From NCBI GenBank assembly GCA_910587555.1, contig CAJULV010000031.1:1-41802 (forward strand): 41,802 bases of DNA. The letters are read 5' to 3'. Positions 24,440-33,100 of the stretch are shown here, piece by piece. The position numbers were made by a program, and so were the translations under genes. The number at the start of each line of letters is the position of its first letter. Position 1 is the first letter of the stretch. The notes beneath the pieces are model-generated. The model ran no database searches, was not told the origin of the DNA, and worked only from the letters and a program-made list of their open reading frames with translations. The DNA comes from an uncultured Acetatifactor sp. (GTDB lineage: Bacteria; Bacillota; Clostridia; Lachnospirales; Lachnospiraceae).

Positions 24440-25831
24440 ATGAAAAAAAGAAGAAAATCATATATAAATCGCAAAAAAGATTATATTATGTATGGATTTA
24501 CAGCTATACTCTGTATGATTACGGCGGCCGTTTTATTGTCGGGCGGGGGGAAAAACGGGGTGAATGGAGAAGCCGGGGAAACGGAAAGCGGTACAGGGCA
24601 GGGGGAAGCAGGCCGCGGTATGGGACAGGCAGAACCCGGAGGCGGCATGGACAGGGAAAGAGGCAATACTGACACGAAAGGCGACACGGATGTCAGTGTC
24701 GGCACGGGCATTGGAAGTGATACGGGTGTCGGAAAGGGTACAGACACTTCCACAAGTGTGAGATCCGACGGCGGGGAGCCTGAGATTACCCTGGTGATGG
24801 TGGGCGATATCCTTCTGCACACGCCGGTGGCGGAGAGCGGGAAAAAAGAAGACGGAAGTTATGACTTCGGTGCGGTTTTTTCCGAGATGAGAGAGGAGAT
24901 TTCATCTGCAGACCTGGCGCTGGTGAACCAGGAAGTGATACTGGGAGGCGAGGAGCTGGGGGTATCCGGCTATCCGGCTTTCAATGCGCCGTATGAGTTG
25001 GGAGACGCGCTGGTGGAAGCAGGCTTTGATGTGGTGCTTCACGCCACCAACCATGCGCTTGACAAGGGGAAAAAAGGGATTGTCAACTGCCTTGCCTTCT
25101 GGCAGAAGGAATATCCGGACATTGCCGTGCTGGGAATTCACGGAAGCGAGGCGGAGCAGGAGGAAATCTATGTGTATGAACAGGACGGAATCCGGCTGGC
25201 AATTCTGAACTATACATATGGGACAAACGGGATTGCACTGCCGCAGGATATGCCTTATGCGGTGGATTTGCTGGAGAGGGAAAGAGTGAAGGCAGACTTG
25301 CAGAGGGCGCAGGAAGTGGCGGATTTTGTGGTGGTATGTCCCCATTGGGGAACGGAATATGTTCTGGAAGAAACCGCGGAGCAGGAGCAGTGGGCGGCTT
25401 TTTTTGCCGACAACGGAGCAGACCTGATTCTGGGCACCCATCCCCATGTGATAGAGCCTGTGGAATGGGAGGGAGCAGCACTGGTTTATTATTCCCTGGG
25501 AAATTTCGTGAACTGGACCTCCGGTACAGGGGAAGGCGTGGCGAACCGCATGGTGGGAGGCATGGCAAGGGTGACGATCGGAAGGAACGATGAGGGAGAG
25601 GCGGCAGTCACTTCATACGGTGCAGAACCGCTGGTCTGCCATGTAGAACAGGGATTCGGAGGTGTCACGGTTTATCCTTTGGACAGATATACGGAAGAAC
25701 TGGCGGAGAGAAACGAGATTGTGAACCAGGACAGTCAGTTTTCCCTTCCATATTGTCGGAAGCTGGCAGAGGAAATATTTGGTGAGACCCAAACCACCCG
25801 GCAGAGGAAACCCGCAGAGGTGCTGCCGTAA
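24440..25831 (+). CDS. CapA-family protein (PGA capsule-type metallophosphatase-like)
   Basis: The 463-residue protein has an N-terminal membrane anchor (about 17-35) after a basic start, then a Gly/Thr/Glu-rich linker of about 75 residues. The extracellular CapA/PgsA-type domain, related to calcineurin-like phosphatases, shows VMVGDILLHTPV, VNQEVIL, HATNHALDKG, CPHWGTEY, LGTHPHVIEPVE and YYSLGNFV. CapA-like proteins take part in poly-gamma-glutamate export or wall polymer processing, but no capB/capC genes are nearby, so the substrate is open. The ATG at 24440 is used because AAGGAG lies 7 bases upstream; the frame is open from 24350. The membrane-anchored protease gene follows. Confidence 0.88.
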   Translation: MKKRRKSYINRKKDYIMYGFTAILCMITAAVLLSGGGKNGVNGEAGETESGTGQGEAGRGMGQAEPGGGMDRERGNTDTKGDTDVSVGTGIGSDTGVGKGTDTSTSVRSDGGEPEITLVMVGDILLHTPVAESGKKEDGSYDFGAVFSEMREEISSADLALVNQEVILGGEELGVSGYPAFNAPYELGDALVEAGFDVVLHATNHALDKGKKGIVNCLAFWQKEYPDIAVLGIHGSEAEQEEIYVYEQDGIRLAILNYTYGTNGIALPQDMPYAVDLLERERVKADLQRAQEVADFVVVCPHWGTEYVLEETAEQEQWAAFFADNGADLILGTHPHVIEPVEWEGAALVYYSLGNFVNWTSGTGEGVANRMVGGMARVTIGRNDEGEAAVTSYGAEPLVCHVEQGFGGVTVYPLDRYTEELAERNEIVNQDSQFSLPYCRKLAEEIFGETQTTRQRKPAEVLP

Positions 25832-25942
25832 TTTTCCGGGCAGGGTAAAGCAGCGCATTGGTTGACAAATAAGGACTGCGATGCTAAGCTTTTATGTGAC
25901 GGTTCAGCTAAAATACATTATGTAAAGGATGGGGAAGAACTC

Positions 25943-27469
25943 GTGGGAAATACGGGAAGAAGGAGAAGGAAGAAGATAGTTCTGTTCATGCTGTTTGTGC
26001 TGATGCTGGGCGCAGGGCTGTTCTTCTTTTATTTTCGCATATACAGGGTGGTTCCGGTTTTCAGTGAGATAACCTGCGAATACGGTGACCAGATCAGTCA
26101 GGATATTGAGGATTACATCTCGGGCACGGAATGGTCCGTACATCTGGGGGAACTGGATTTATCCCAGGTGGATGAGGGACATACCGGTACTTATCAGGCG
26201 GTGGTATATCATGGAAGGACACAATTTACATATGAGGTTACCATTCAGGATACGGTGGCACCGGAAATTCTCTGGAAAGAGGGGCAGATATATCTGGCTG
26301 CGGGGGCAGAGTGTACCGTGGAAGATATCATTGAAGGGATTGTGGATGCAGATCCCCAGGCGGAGGCCTTCATTTCTCGTGGAGGATCACTGGAGAGCAG
26401 TCTTTGCTTTGACCAAACAGGTCAATATCAGCTGGAAATTCTTGCCAGGGACAGTTCGGGGAATGAAACGGCCGGGCAGATTTCCGTAATCGTGGATACG
26501 GCGCCATCCTTTGACGGTATTCGTGATTTTTACTGCATTCCGGGAAGCGACCCGGATTATCTGGATGAGGTGACGGCACAGGATGATCTGGACGGAGATT
26601 TGACGGCTGATATACAGGTGGATGATTCGGAAGTTAATTTAAATGCTTCCGGAGACTATGTGCTGTATTATACAGCGGAGGACAGCTACGGGCTTGAGAC
26701 GGTGGAGGAAGCGAGAGTCCTGGTGGGATCGGAGGATGAGATACAGGCTTTGATCGGGAGCCGCCAGATTGACTATCGGGAGGATATCATAATCGGAGCG
26801 CCCAACATTTATGACGGGGGAGCTGCCGGGTATGATGATATTGATGAAACGCTGGAATATATGCGTCCTGCGCTGGTACAGCTGTATCACGGAGTGGGCA
26901 GAGGCGGATACAGCGCCGGCTCCGGCTATATCATTGAAATAACGGAAGACAGGATTTATATCTGCTCCAATCATCATGTGGTCAGTAAATATGAAGACTG
27001 GGATATCTATTTTTACGATGGAACTGTAATACGGGGAAGAGCTGTGGGCACCAGCCAGAGATACGATGTGGGGGTGGTGGAGGTACTTCTGGAGAATGTG
27101 CCGGAGGAATTGCTGGAGAAGCTGATGACGGTACATATCGACAGGACATACTGGGAGAGCCTGAACCAGCAGGATATCGAAGTGGGGCTGGAGCGGGTTG
27201 ACAGAACGGGAGGCCTGCTGCATGTCTCCAAGGGAAAGCTGATAAAGGTAAAACAGGATTTTGGCTGGAATAACGGGGCCTTCCATACGGAAGTGACGGT
27301 AGAGCTGGTTCACGGGGATTCCGGATCCGCAGTGCTGGACGGCTACGGCAATCTGATCTGCATGGCGTATGCCTATTCAACCGACCCTGTCAGGTTTTGG
27401 TGCGTTCCGTTGGACGGGATCCTGGACTGTTACAGGGAGATTACAGGGAGAACGCCTTACGTGTACTGA
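25943..27469 (+). CDS. Membrane-anchored trypsin-like serine protease with Ig-like domains
   Basis: The protein has 508 residues from the GTG at 25943; the frame opens at a TTG at 25862. After a basic RRRRKK segment and one membrane helix (about 15-32), two or three Ig-like/bacterial repeat domains (about 45-270, containing DTVAPEI and DTAPSFDGI) are followed by a chymotrypsin-fold domain. Catalytic residues can be placed at His345 (CSNHHVV), Asp375 (RYDVGVV) and Ser460 (HGDSGSAV). It should sit outside the membrane and cleave surface or secreted proteins. The start codon is uncertain because neither candidate has a strong ribosome binding site. It lies downstream of the CapA-like gene in the same direction. 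Confidence 0.83.
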   Translation: MGNTGRRRRKKIVLFMLFVLMLGAGLFFFYFRIYRVVPVFSEITCEYGDQISQDIEDYISGTEWSVHLGELDLSQVDEGHTGTYQAVVYHGRTQFTYEVTIQDTVAPEILWKEGQIYLAAGAECTVEDIIEGIVDADPQAEAFISRGGSLESSLCFDQTGQYQLEILARDSSGNETAGQISVIVDTAPSFDGIRDFYCIPGSDPDYLDEVTAQDDLDGDLTADIQVDDSEVNLNASGDYVLYYTAEDSYGLETVEEARVLVGSEDEIQALIGSRQIDYREDIIIGAPNIYDGGAAGYDDIDETLEYMRPALVQLYHGVGRGGYSAGSGYIIEITEDRIYICSNHHVVSKYEDWDIYFYDGTVIRGRAVGTSQRYDVGVVEVLLENVPEELLEKLMTVHIDRTYWESLNQQDIEVGLERVDRTGGLLHVSKGKLIKVKQDFGWNNGAFHTEVTVELVHGDSGSAVLDGYGNLICMAYAYSTDPVRFWCVPLDGILDCYREITGRTPYVY

Positions 27470-27516
27470 GGGATGGCATCCGGAAATCTGCCGGCGAGAT
27501 TGGGTTCGACTTTACC

Positions 27517-27540
27517 CTTTAGTGCTATCGCGAAGCGATT
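27517..27540 (+). repeat. Dispersed hairpin element upstream of folD (copy 1)
   Basis: The segment begins CTTTAGTGCTATCGCG and ends AGCGATT, with ATCGC / GCGAT able to form a short stem with a GAA loop. The same core occurs at 30806, 41614 and 41734. Here it directly precedes the ribosome binding site AGGAGG of folD, so it lies in the 5' leader. Confidence 0.8.
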
Positions 27541-27560
27541 TAGATTAGGAGGAAAATGAC

Positions 27561-28400
27561 ATGGAGCTGCTGATTGACGGAAAAAGGATTTCTCAGGAAA
27601 TCAAAGACGAACTGCGGGAAAGAATGGCGGAACTGAAGGCACAGGGGGCGGAGCGCTGCCTGGCCGTCATACAGGTGGGGAATGACCCCGCTTCGTCCGT
27701 GTATGTCCGAAATAAGAAAAAAGCCTGTGAGTATGTGGGCGTGGATTCTCTTTCTTATGAGCTGCCGGCGGAGACTGCGGAGGAAGAGCTGCTGGCGCTT
27801 ATAAGGGAGCTGAACGGACGGCCGGATGTAAACGGAATCCTGGTGCAGCTGCCCCTGCCGCGGCACATCAACGAGGAGCGGGTCCTTCTGGCCATTGCGC
27901 CGGAGAAGGATGTGGACGGATTCCATCCGGTGAATGTAGGCAATCTGAGCATCGGAAGGCCGGGATATGTGTCCTGTACCCCGGCGGGCGTCATCCAGCT
28001 GCTGAAGCGTTCCGGCATCGAGATCGAGGGGAAGGAATGTGTGGTGCTGGGCAGGAGCAATATTGTGGGGAAGCCTATGGCCATGCTGCTGCTTAGGGAG
28101 AACGGTACGGTCACGATATGCCATTCCAGAACACAAAACCTGAAGGAAATTACCAGGCGGGCAGATATCCTTGTGGCGGCGGTGGGCAAGCCAAAATTTG
28201 TGGACGGGGATTTTATAAAAGACGGAGCTGTAGTCATAGATGTGGGCATTCACAGAAATGCGGAGGGGAAACTCTGCGGGGATGTGGATTTTGCGTCTGT
28301 GGCGCCGAAGGCATATGCCGTCACGCCCGTGCCGGGCGGAGTAGGGCCCATGACCATCGCCATGCTGATGGCGAATTGTGTAAACGGGATTGAAGAGTAA
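27561..28400 (+). CDS. folD: FolD, methylenetetrahydrofolate dehydrogenase/cyclohydrolase
   Basis: This bifunctional cytoplasmic enzyme interconverts 5,10-methylene-THF, methenyl-THF and 10-formyl-THF. The 279-residue length is normal for the family. Visible signatures are the substrate site with YVRNKKKACEYVG (the K of YxxxK), the family motif GILVQLPLPRH, the PEKDVDGF segment, the Rossmann motif VLGRSNIVGKP and the C-terminal PGGVGPMT. AGGAGG lies 7 bases upstream of the ATG and is preceded by a dispersed repeat element. It is followed after 135 bases by the GH2 gene with no metabolic link. Confidence 0.98.
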   Translation: MELLIDGKRISQEIKDELRERMAELKAQGAERCLAVIQVGNDPASSVYVRNKKKACEYVGVDSLSYELPAETAEEELLALIRELNGRPDVNGILVQLPLPRHINEERVLLAIAPEKDVDGFHPVNVGNLSIGRPGYVSCTPAGVIQLLKRSGIEIEGKECVVLGRSNIVGKPMAMLLLRENGTVTICHSRTQNLKEITRRADILVAAVGKPKFVDGDFIKDGAVVIDVGIHRNAEGKLCGDVDFASVAPKAYAVTPVPGGVGPMTIAMLMANCVNGIEE

Positions 28401-28535
28401 AGTGTGCTGACCGGACCCGGGAAAGATGACAACGGTGTAAGGGGACGGTCAGTTGATGTATTGTACGCGGCGGAGTTCACATGTCCGGAAGGGCGTGTGC
28501 CAAATAAAAGCCGGGCAAAAGCAGGGGTAAGGGGG

Positions 28536-30689
28536 ATGAATATGGGTAAAGGCAAAAAATTTTTGGCGGCGGCAGCGCTGGGGACAGCCGCCGCTGCCGG
28601 ACTGGCAGTCAGGAAAATCCGCAGCAGCCATTACCGGCTGGTGAGCAGTTCGGGGGAAGAACTGTTGGAAGAGGCAGTATCCGGGGCGGAAGTGTGTCCT
28701 GAAGGGGAATGCCGAAAAGGGGCGGCAGAAGCTGTTTCTGAAAAAAAACGGGATGCTGCCGTAAAAGTCTGGGACAGTTACCCACGCCCACAGATGCGCC
28801 GGGACAGCTACTTCAGCCTGAACGGCAGCTGGGAGCTGAACGGGCAGGAAATCCTGGTTCCCTTTCCGCCCCAGTCCCTCTTGTCCGGGTATGGGGGAAA
28901 AGTAGGAAACCGTCTGGTGTATTCCAGGGAATTTACATGTCCTGAGGGGTGGAAGGACGGCCGTATCCTGCTGCATTTCGGGGCGGTGGACCAGGTGGCG
29001 GAGGTGTTCTTGAACGGGCATTTCCTGGGAAAGCATGAGGGGGGCTATCTGCCGTTTTATTTCGAGGTGACAGCGTATATAAAAGAGGGGACGAACCGCA
29101 TTGAAGTAAAGGCAAGAGATACGCTGTCTGCCCGTTACCCCTACGGCAAGCAGCGCAGGGCAAGGGGCGGCATGTGGTATACGCCCGTGAGCGGGATCTG
29201 GCAGAGTGTCTGGATGGAATGTGTGCCTCTGGTATATATTGCAGGGCTGAAGGTGGATGCCGATACACGGAAGGTTCGGATTTCCGTAAGGTGCAGCGAC
29301 GAGGGAAGCTGCCGGAGGGAACCCGGCGCCGACGGGAAGCCTGTGCCGGGAGCGTGTATTCATGGGAGCGGGAAGCCCGGGCCGATTGGCGGAAATGAGA
29401 AGCCTGCTGCGGAACCCGGCGCCGACGGGAAGCCTGTGCCGGGAGCGTGTATTCATGGGAGCGGGAAGCCCGGGCCGATTGGCGGAAATGAGAAGCCTGC
29501 TGCGGAACCCGGCGCCGACGGGAAGCCTGTGCCGGGAGCCTGTACCGGCGGCATAAATACCGGGACCCGGAACGGTATAACGGTGACAGTCACCCTGCAT
29601 GACGGTAGCGGGTACACAGTGCAGGCTGCCGGGACGGAAGCGGAGATCGACATGTCTGCCATCAGGCTGCCCGACGGGACACATTATCGGCCGTTACTCT
29701 GGGATGTTGCGGATCCATGGCTCTATGAGATGACTGTCACAATGGGAGAGGACACCGTTCGTTCCTATTTTGGACTCAGAACCATTGAAGTGAAAAAAGC
29801 GGACGGCATACCCAGGGTCTGTCTCAACGGGAAGCCGATATTTTTGCAGGGGGTCTTGGATCAGGGATATTTTTGCGACGGCATCTACCTTCCGGCAAAG
29901 GAAGCGGAATATGAACAGGACGTGCTGCGAATGAAGGCCCTTGGCATGAATTTGCTTCGGAAGCATATCAAGATTGAACCTGAAAGCTTTTATTATTACT
30001 GTGACCTTCACGGTATGCTGGTGATGCAGGATATGGTAAATAACGGCTTCTATTCCTGGATCAGGGACACGGCGCTTCCCACCCTGGGATTCTGCCGGAA
30101 AAAGGACGAAAAATCCTGGTACGGAAGGAAGCGCAGGGATTTCTTTGCACAGCATATGAAAGATACCATTCTGCATCTGTACAATCATCCCTGCATCATT
30201 GCATATACGATTTTCAATGAGGGCTGGGGGCAGTTTGAGAGCGACGCCATGTACAGGCAGGCAAAGGCATTGGACGGCACGCGGCTTTATGACGCCACGT
30301 CGGGTTGGTTTTCGCAGAATGAAAGTGACTTTGACAGTCAACATATCTATTTCAAGAAACTGGTGATACCGGAAAAGCCCGAAAAACCGGTTCTGGTATC
30401 GGAATGCGGGGGATATTCCCTCCGTGTGCCGGGGCATTTTTATTCAAAACATGGCGGATACGGCTACGGGGAGTGCAGGAACCGCACAGAATTGACCATG
30501 CGGGTCAAGAAACTGTATGAGAAAGTAATTCTGCCTGCAATCCCCAAGGGGCTGTGCGGCTGTATCTACACCCAGCTGAGCGATGTGGAAGATGAGATTA
30601 ACGGCTTCTATACCTACGACAGGAAAGTCTGCAAGGTGGAACCGGAAGTAATGAGGGAGGCGTCGGGGGAACTTGAGAAAGCGGTTTAA
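28536..30689 (+). CDS. Glycoside hydrolase family 2 (beta-galactosidase/glucuronidase-like)
   Basis: The 717-residue protein has a basic start and a hydrophobic segment (about 6-26) that may anchor or export it. A GH2 sugar-binding domain (about 75-255) includes LNGHFLGKHEGGYLPF and RGGMWYTPVSGIWQSV. An immunoglobulin-like domain is interrupted by a repetitive Gly/Pro/Lys-rich insert (about 262-340). The catalytic barrel has the acid/base Glu562 in FNEGWGQF and the likely nucleophile Glu623 in VSECGGYS. It should hydrolyse terminal beta-linked sugars; the exact sugar cannot be told. The insert contains exact 93-base repeats. A GGGGG run precedes the ATG; 28542 is an alternative start. Confidence 0.88.
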   Translation: MNMGKGKKFLAAAALGTAAAAGLAVRKIRSSHYRLVSSSGEELLEEAVSGAEVCPEGECRKGAAEAVSEKKRDAAVKVWDSYPRPQMRRDSYFSLNGSWELNGQEILVPFPPQSLLSGYGGKVGNRLVYSREFTCPEGWKDGRILLHFGAVDQVAEVFLNGHFLGKHEGGYLPFYFEVTAYIKEGTNRIEVKARDTLSARYPYGKQRRARGGMWYTPVSGIWQSVWMECVPLVYIAGLKVDADTRKVRISVRCSDEGSCRREPGADGKPVPGACIHGSGKPGPIGGNEKPAAEPGADGKPVPGACIHGSGKPGPIGGNEKPAAEPGADGKPVPGACTGGINTGTRNGITVTVTLHDGSGYTVQAAGTEAEIDMSAIRLPDGTHYRPLLWDVADPWLYEMTVTMGEDTVRSYFGLRTIEVKKADGIPRVCLNGKPIFLQGVLDQGYFCDGIYLPAKEAEYEQDVLRMKALGMNLLRKHIKIEPESFYYYCDLHGMLVMQDMVNNGFYSWIRDTALPTLGFCRKKDEKSWYGRKRRDFFAQHMKDTILHLYNHPCIIAYTIFNEGWGQFESDAMYRQAKALDGTRLYDATSGWFSQNESDFDSQHIYFKKLVIPEKPEKPVLVSECGGYSLRVPGHFYSKHGGYGYGECRNRTELTMRVKKLYEKVILPAIPKGLCGCIYTQLSDVEDEINGFYTYDRKVCKVEPEVMREASGELEKAV
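29319..29541 (+). repeat. Exact 93-bp tandem repeat inside the GH2 gene (2 full copies plus partial)
   Basis: Copies start at 29319, 29412 and 29505, each beginning GAACCCGGCGCCGACGGGAA. Copies 1 and 2 appear identical over 93 bases; the third continues for about 36 bases. The unit keeps the frame and encodes a Gly/Pro-rich 31-residue segment with a CIHGSGKPGPIGG core. Confidence 0.92.
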
Positions 30690-30805
30690 TCCCATTGACT
30701 TCGTTTTCTTACCGCCGCACAGAGAAAAGGCGCCATCTGCCGATGCCGGATTCCGGTTTGTGCCGTCCAGCTAAGAAATGACAGGGCTTTTGAAAAATAA
30801 TTTCC

Positions 30806-30829
30806 CTTTAGTGCTATCGAGCAGCGATT
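30806..30829 (+). repeat. Dispersed hairpin element upstream of amidohydrolase gene (copy 2)
   Basis: CTTTAGTGCTATCGAG through AGCGATT matches the folD-upstream element at all but a few positions and again sits directly before the ribosome binding site (AGGAGG at about 30837) of the next gene. One closing pair of the small stem is mismatched in this copy. Confidence 0.78.
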
Positions 30830-30847
30830 TAAAATAGGAGGATTGAT

Positions 30848-32014
30848 ATGATGTTATGTATAAAAAACGGTATGATTCATGACGGAGTCAACAGGGAAGC
30901 GTTCCGCGGGGACATTCTAGTGGAGGACGGAAAAATCCGGGCCGTGGGTGAGGTGCCGGTAATTCCGGAGGGCGCCGAAATTGTGGATGCGGAAGGCCTG
31001 CAGATATATCCCGGTTTTGTGGAGGCCCACGGGCATATCGGGCTTGACGGCTACGGCATCGGCTATGAAGGTATGGACTACAATGAACTGAACGATATCA
31101 TCAGCCCCCAGATGCGCGGAATTGACGGCGTAAAGCCTATGGACCCGGCGTTTGCCATGGCGGCAGCGGCCGGTGTTACCTGTGTCTGCGTAGGACCCGG
31201 CAGCGCCAATGTACTGGGAGGTACCTTCACTACAATTAAGACTGTGGGCAGTAGAGCGGATGATATGGTGGTTCGGGACGGTGTGGCCATGAAGTGTGCC
31301 TTTGGTGAGAATCCCAAGCGGGTATACAGGGACAAGAAAGATTCCAGCCGTATGACAACGGCCGCACTGCTGCGGGAAACCCTGTTTAAGGCCCAGGAGT
31401 ACATGGAGAAAAAAGAAGCGGCAGGGGAGGACCTGTCCAAAAAACCTGCCTTTGATATGAAGATGGAGTCCCTGCTTCCCGTCATGAAAAGGGAAATTCC
31501 CCTGAAAGCCCATGCCCATGCCGCGGAGGACATCTTTACCGCTCTGCGTATCGCAAAGGAGTTTGATCTGAAAATTACGTTGGAACATGTGACGGAGGGG
31601 CACTTGATTGCAGAAGAACTGGCGAAGGAGAATGTGCCGCTGGCGGTTGGGCCGACCCTTACCAGCGCCTCTAAATTTGAACTGCGCAATAAGAGCTGGG
31701 TGACGCCCGGACGTCTGGCCGCAGCAGGCTGCCAGGTATCCATCATCACGGATTCCCCTGTGATTCCCCAGGAATACCTTCCGCTCTGTGCAGGGCTGGC
31801 GGTGCAGGCGGGGATGGATCCTTTCGCAGCCCTGCAGGCCATTACCATCAACCCGGCAAGACATGCAGGCATTGCGGACAGGGTGGGATCCCTGGAAGCG
31901 GGTAAGGATGCGGATATCGTGATTACGGAGGGCTGTCCTTTTGAAGTGTCTGCCAAAGTGAAATATGTATTTATTGACGGCAAACAGGTGGATACTGCCG
32001 GAACAGATGCCTGA
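30848..32014 (+). CDS. Amidohydrolase-family metal-dependent hydrolase
   Basis: The 388-residue protein belongs to the imidazolonepropionase/dihydroorotase-like amidohydrolase superfamily. It has an N-terminal beta-sandwich (LCIKNGMIHDG, GDILVEDGKIRAVG), the HxH metal motif in EAHGHIGLDG (about 60), later metal-binding His in LKAHAHAAED and LEHVTEGH, and the catalytic Asp in IITDSPVIP. The C-terminus has the typical NPARHAGIADRVGSLEAGKDAD closure with EAGKDADIV. The substrate is unknown and no pathway neighbour is present. AGGAGG precedes the ATG; ATG codons at 30848 and 30851 are adjacent. The leader contains the dispersed hairpin element. Confidence 0.92.
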   Translation: MMLCIKNGMIHDGVNREAFRGDILVEDGKIRAVGEVPVIPEGAEIVDAEGLQIYPGFVEAHGHIGLDGYGIGYEGMDYNELNDIISPQMRGIDGVKPMDPAFAMAAAAGVTCVCVGPGSANVLGGTFTTIKTVGSRADDMVVRDGVAMKCAFGENPKRVYRDKKDSSRMTTAALLRETLFKAQEYMEKKEAAGEDLSKKPAFDMKMESLLPVMKREIPLKAHAHAAEDIFTALRIAKEFDLKITLEHVTEGHLIAEELAKENVPLAVGPTLTSASKFELRNKSWVTPGRLAAAGCQVSIITDSPVIPQEYLPLCAGLAVQAGMDPFAALQAITINPARHAGIADRVGSLEAGKDADIVITEGCPFEVSAKVKYVFIDGKQVDTAGTDA

Positions 32015-32248
32015 CAGCCAGGAGAGCCTGAAACGATATCAACATCAGTTCTGCTGACGGAAGAAAGATACGCCCGTGCCGGGAGAGCCTGAAAGTCATG
32101 AGGGAAGTTCTGGACAGAGGATTGGCCGGGAAGGGCGCGGGAAAAGGTATGCGGCTGCCGTTGGAGAAACAGCAGCCGCCATTTGGGAAATTGGCGTCAT
32201 TTATCTGTGTCGGAATGGTATGCTCCTTGGTGAAAGGAGTGATACATT
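32015..32248 (+). other. Intergenic spacer with an 8-bp hairpin
   Basis: This spacer has no convincing gene; a 105-codon frame at 32098 overlaps the ABC ATPase gene out of frame. A perfect GCGGCTGC / GCAGCCGC stem lies at 32151-32179 with a 13-base loop and no T-run. GGAGAGCCTGAAA occurs twice (near 32020 and 32083). Confidence 0.5.
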
Positions 32249-33100
32249 ATGACAAAGGAATACATCCGTCTGGATCATATTTCCAAAAAATTCGGAGAGA
32301 CGACGGCACTCCGGGATCTGAACGCCGTGCTGCACAAGGGGGAAATTCTTGGATTCTTAGGTCCCAGCGGCGCAGGCAAGACTACTACTATCAAGATTCT
32401 CACAGGGCAGCTTAAGCCTACTTCCGGGGATGCCTATGTATTGGGCATCCATGTGGGGAAAATCGACGAGTCCATCTATGAGCAGATTGGAATAGTTACC
32501 GATAATTCGGGAGTCTATGAACGTCTGACAGTCCATGACAATCTCCGTTTTTTTGCCCGTATTTTGAACGTGCCTACAGAGCGTATTGAGGAACTGCTGA
32601 AGCGTGTGGGACTGTATGAACACCGCAAAAAGCCTGCGGGAAAGCTTTCCAAAGGCCAGGCACAGCGTCTGGTGCTGGCCAGGGCGGTACTGCACCGGCC
32701 GAGGCTTCTCTTCCTGGATGAGCCAACCAGCGGCCTGGATCCGTCTACCGCGCTGGATATCCACAGGCTTTTGGAGGAACTGCGGGAGTCGGGCATGGCA
32801 ATCTTTCTCACCACCCATAATATGGAGGAAGCCACGAAGCTTTGCAATCATGTAGCGCTGCTTAACGCGGGACAGATTGTGGAATACGGTACGCCGGAGG
32901 AGCTGTGCCTGCGGTACAACCAGGACAAACAGTATCGTTTGCTGCTTTCGGACGGCAGCAGGCTGCTTTTGGGACAGGGGGAGGAGGATGTGGAAAGGCT
33001 TTCAAGCCTGCTCCGGAAGAATCAGGTGAACAGCCTGCATTCCTGCGAACCGAATCTGGAAAGCGTATTTTTGACAGTTACAGGGAGGGCACTGGGATGA
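32249..33100 (+). CDS. ABC transporter ATP-binding protein
   Basis: The 283-residue ATPase has Walker A GPSGAGKTTTIKIL (about 36-49), a signature LSKGQAQRL in place of the common LSGGQ, Walker B LLFLDEPTSGLDP and the switch His in LTTHNMEEA. The C-terminal extension (about 215-283) resembles that of exporters of the CcmA/NatA type. Its stop overlaps the start of the permease gene by 4 bases (ATGA), so the two form one exporter. AAAGGAG lies before the ATG. The substrate is unknown; such pairs often export antimicrobials or lipids. Confidence 0.95.
   Translation: MTKEYIRLDHISKKFGETTALRDLNAVLHKGEILGFLGPSGAGKTTTIKILTGQLKPTSGDAYVLGIHVGKIDESIYEQIGIVTDNSGVYERLTVHDNLRFFARILNVPTERIEELLKRVGLYEHRKKPAGKLSKGQAQRLVLARAVLHRPRLLFLDEPTSGLDPSTALDIHRLLEELRESGMAIFLTTHNMEEATKLCNHVALLNAGQIVEYGTPEELCLRYNQDKQYRLLLSDGSRLLLGQGEEDVERLSSLLRKNQVNSLHSCEPNLESVFLTVTGRALG

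Noticed and set aside
27470..27560. Folate riboswitch before folD
   Set aside because: The leader is only about 90 bases and the known tetrahydrofolate aptamer core was not recognised; the dispersed repeat explains the visible structure.
32098..32415. 105-codon gene before the ABC transporter
   Set aside because: It overlaps the ATPase gene out of frame, lacks a ribosome binding site and has no domain.
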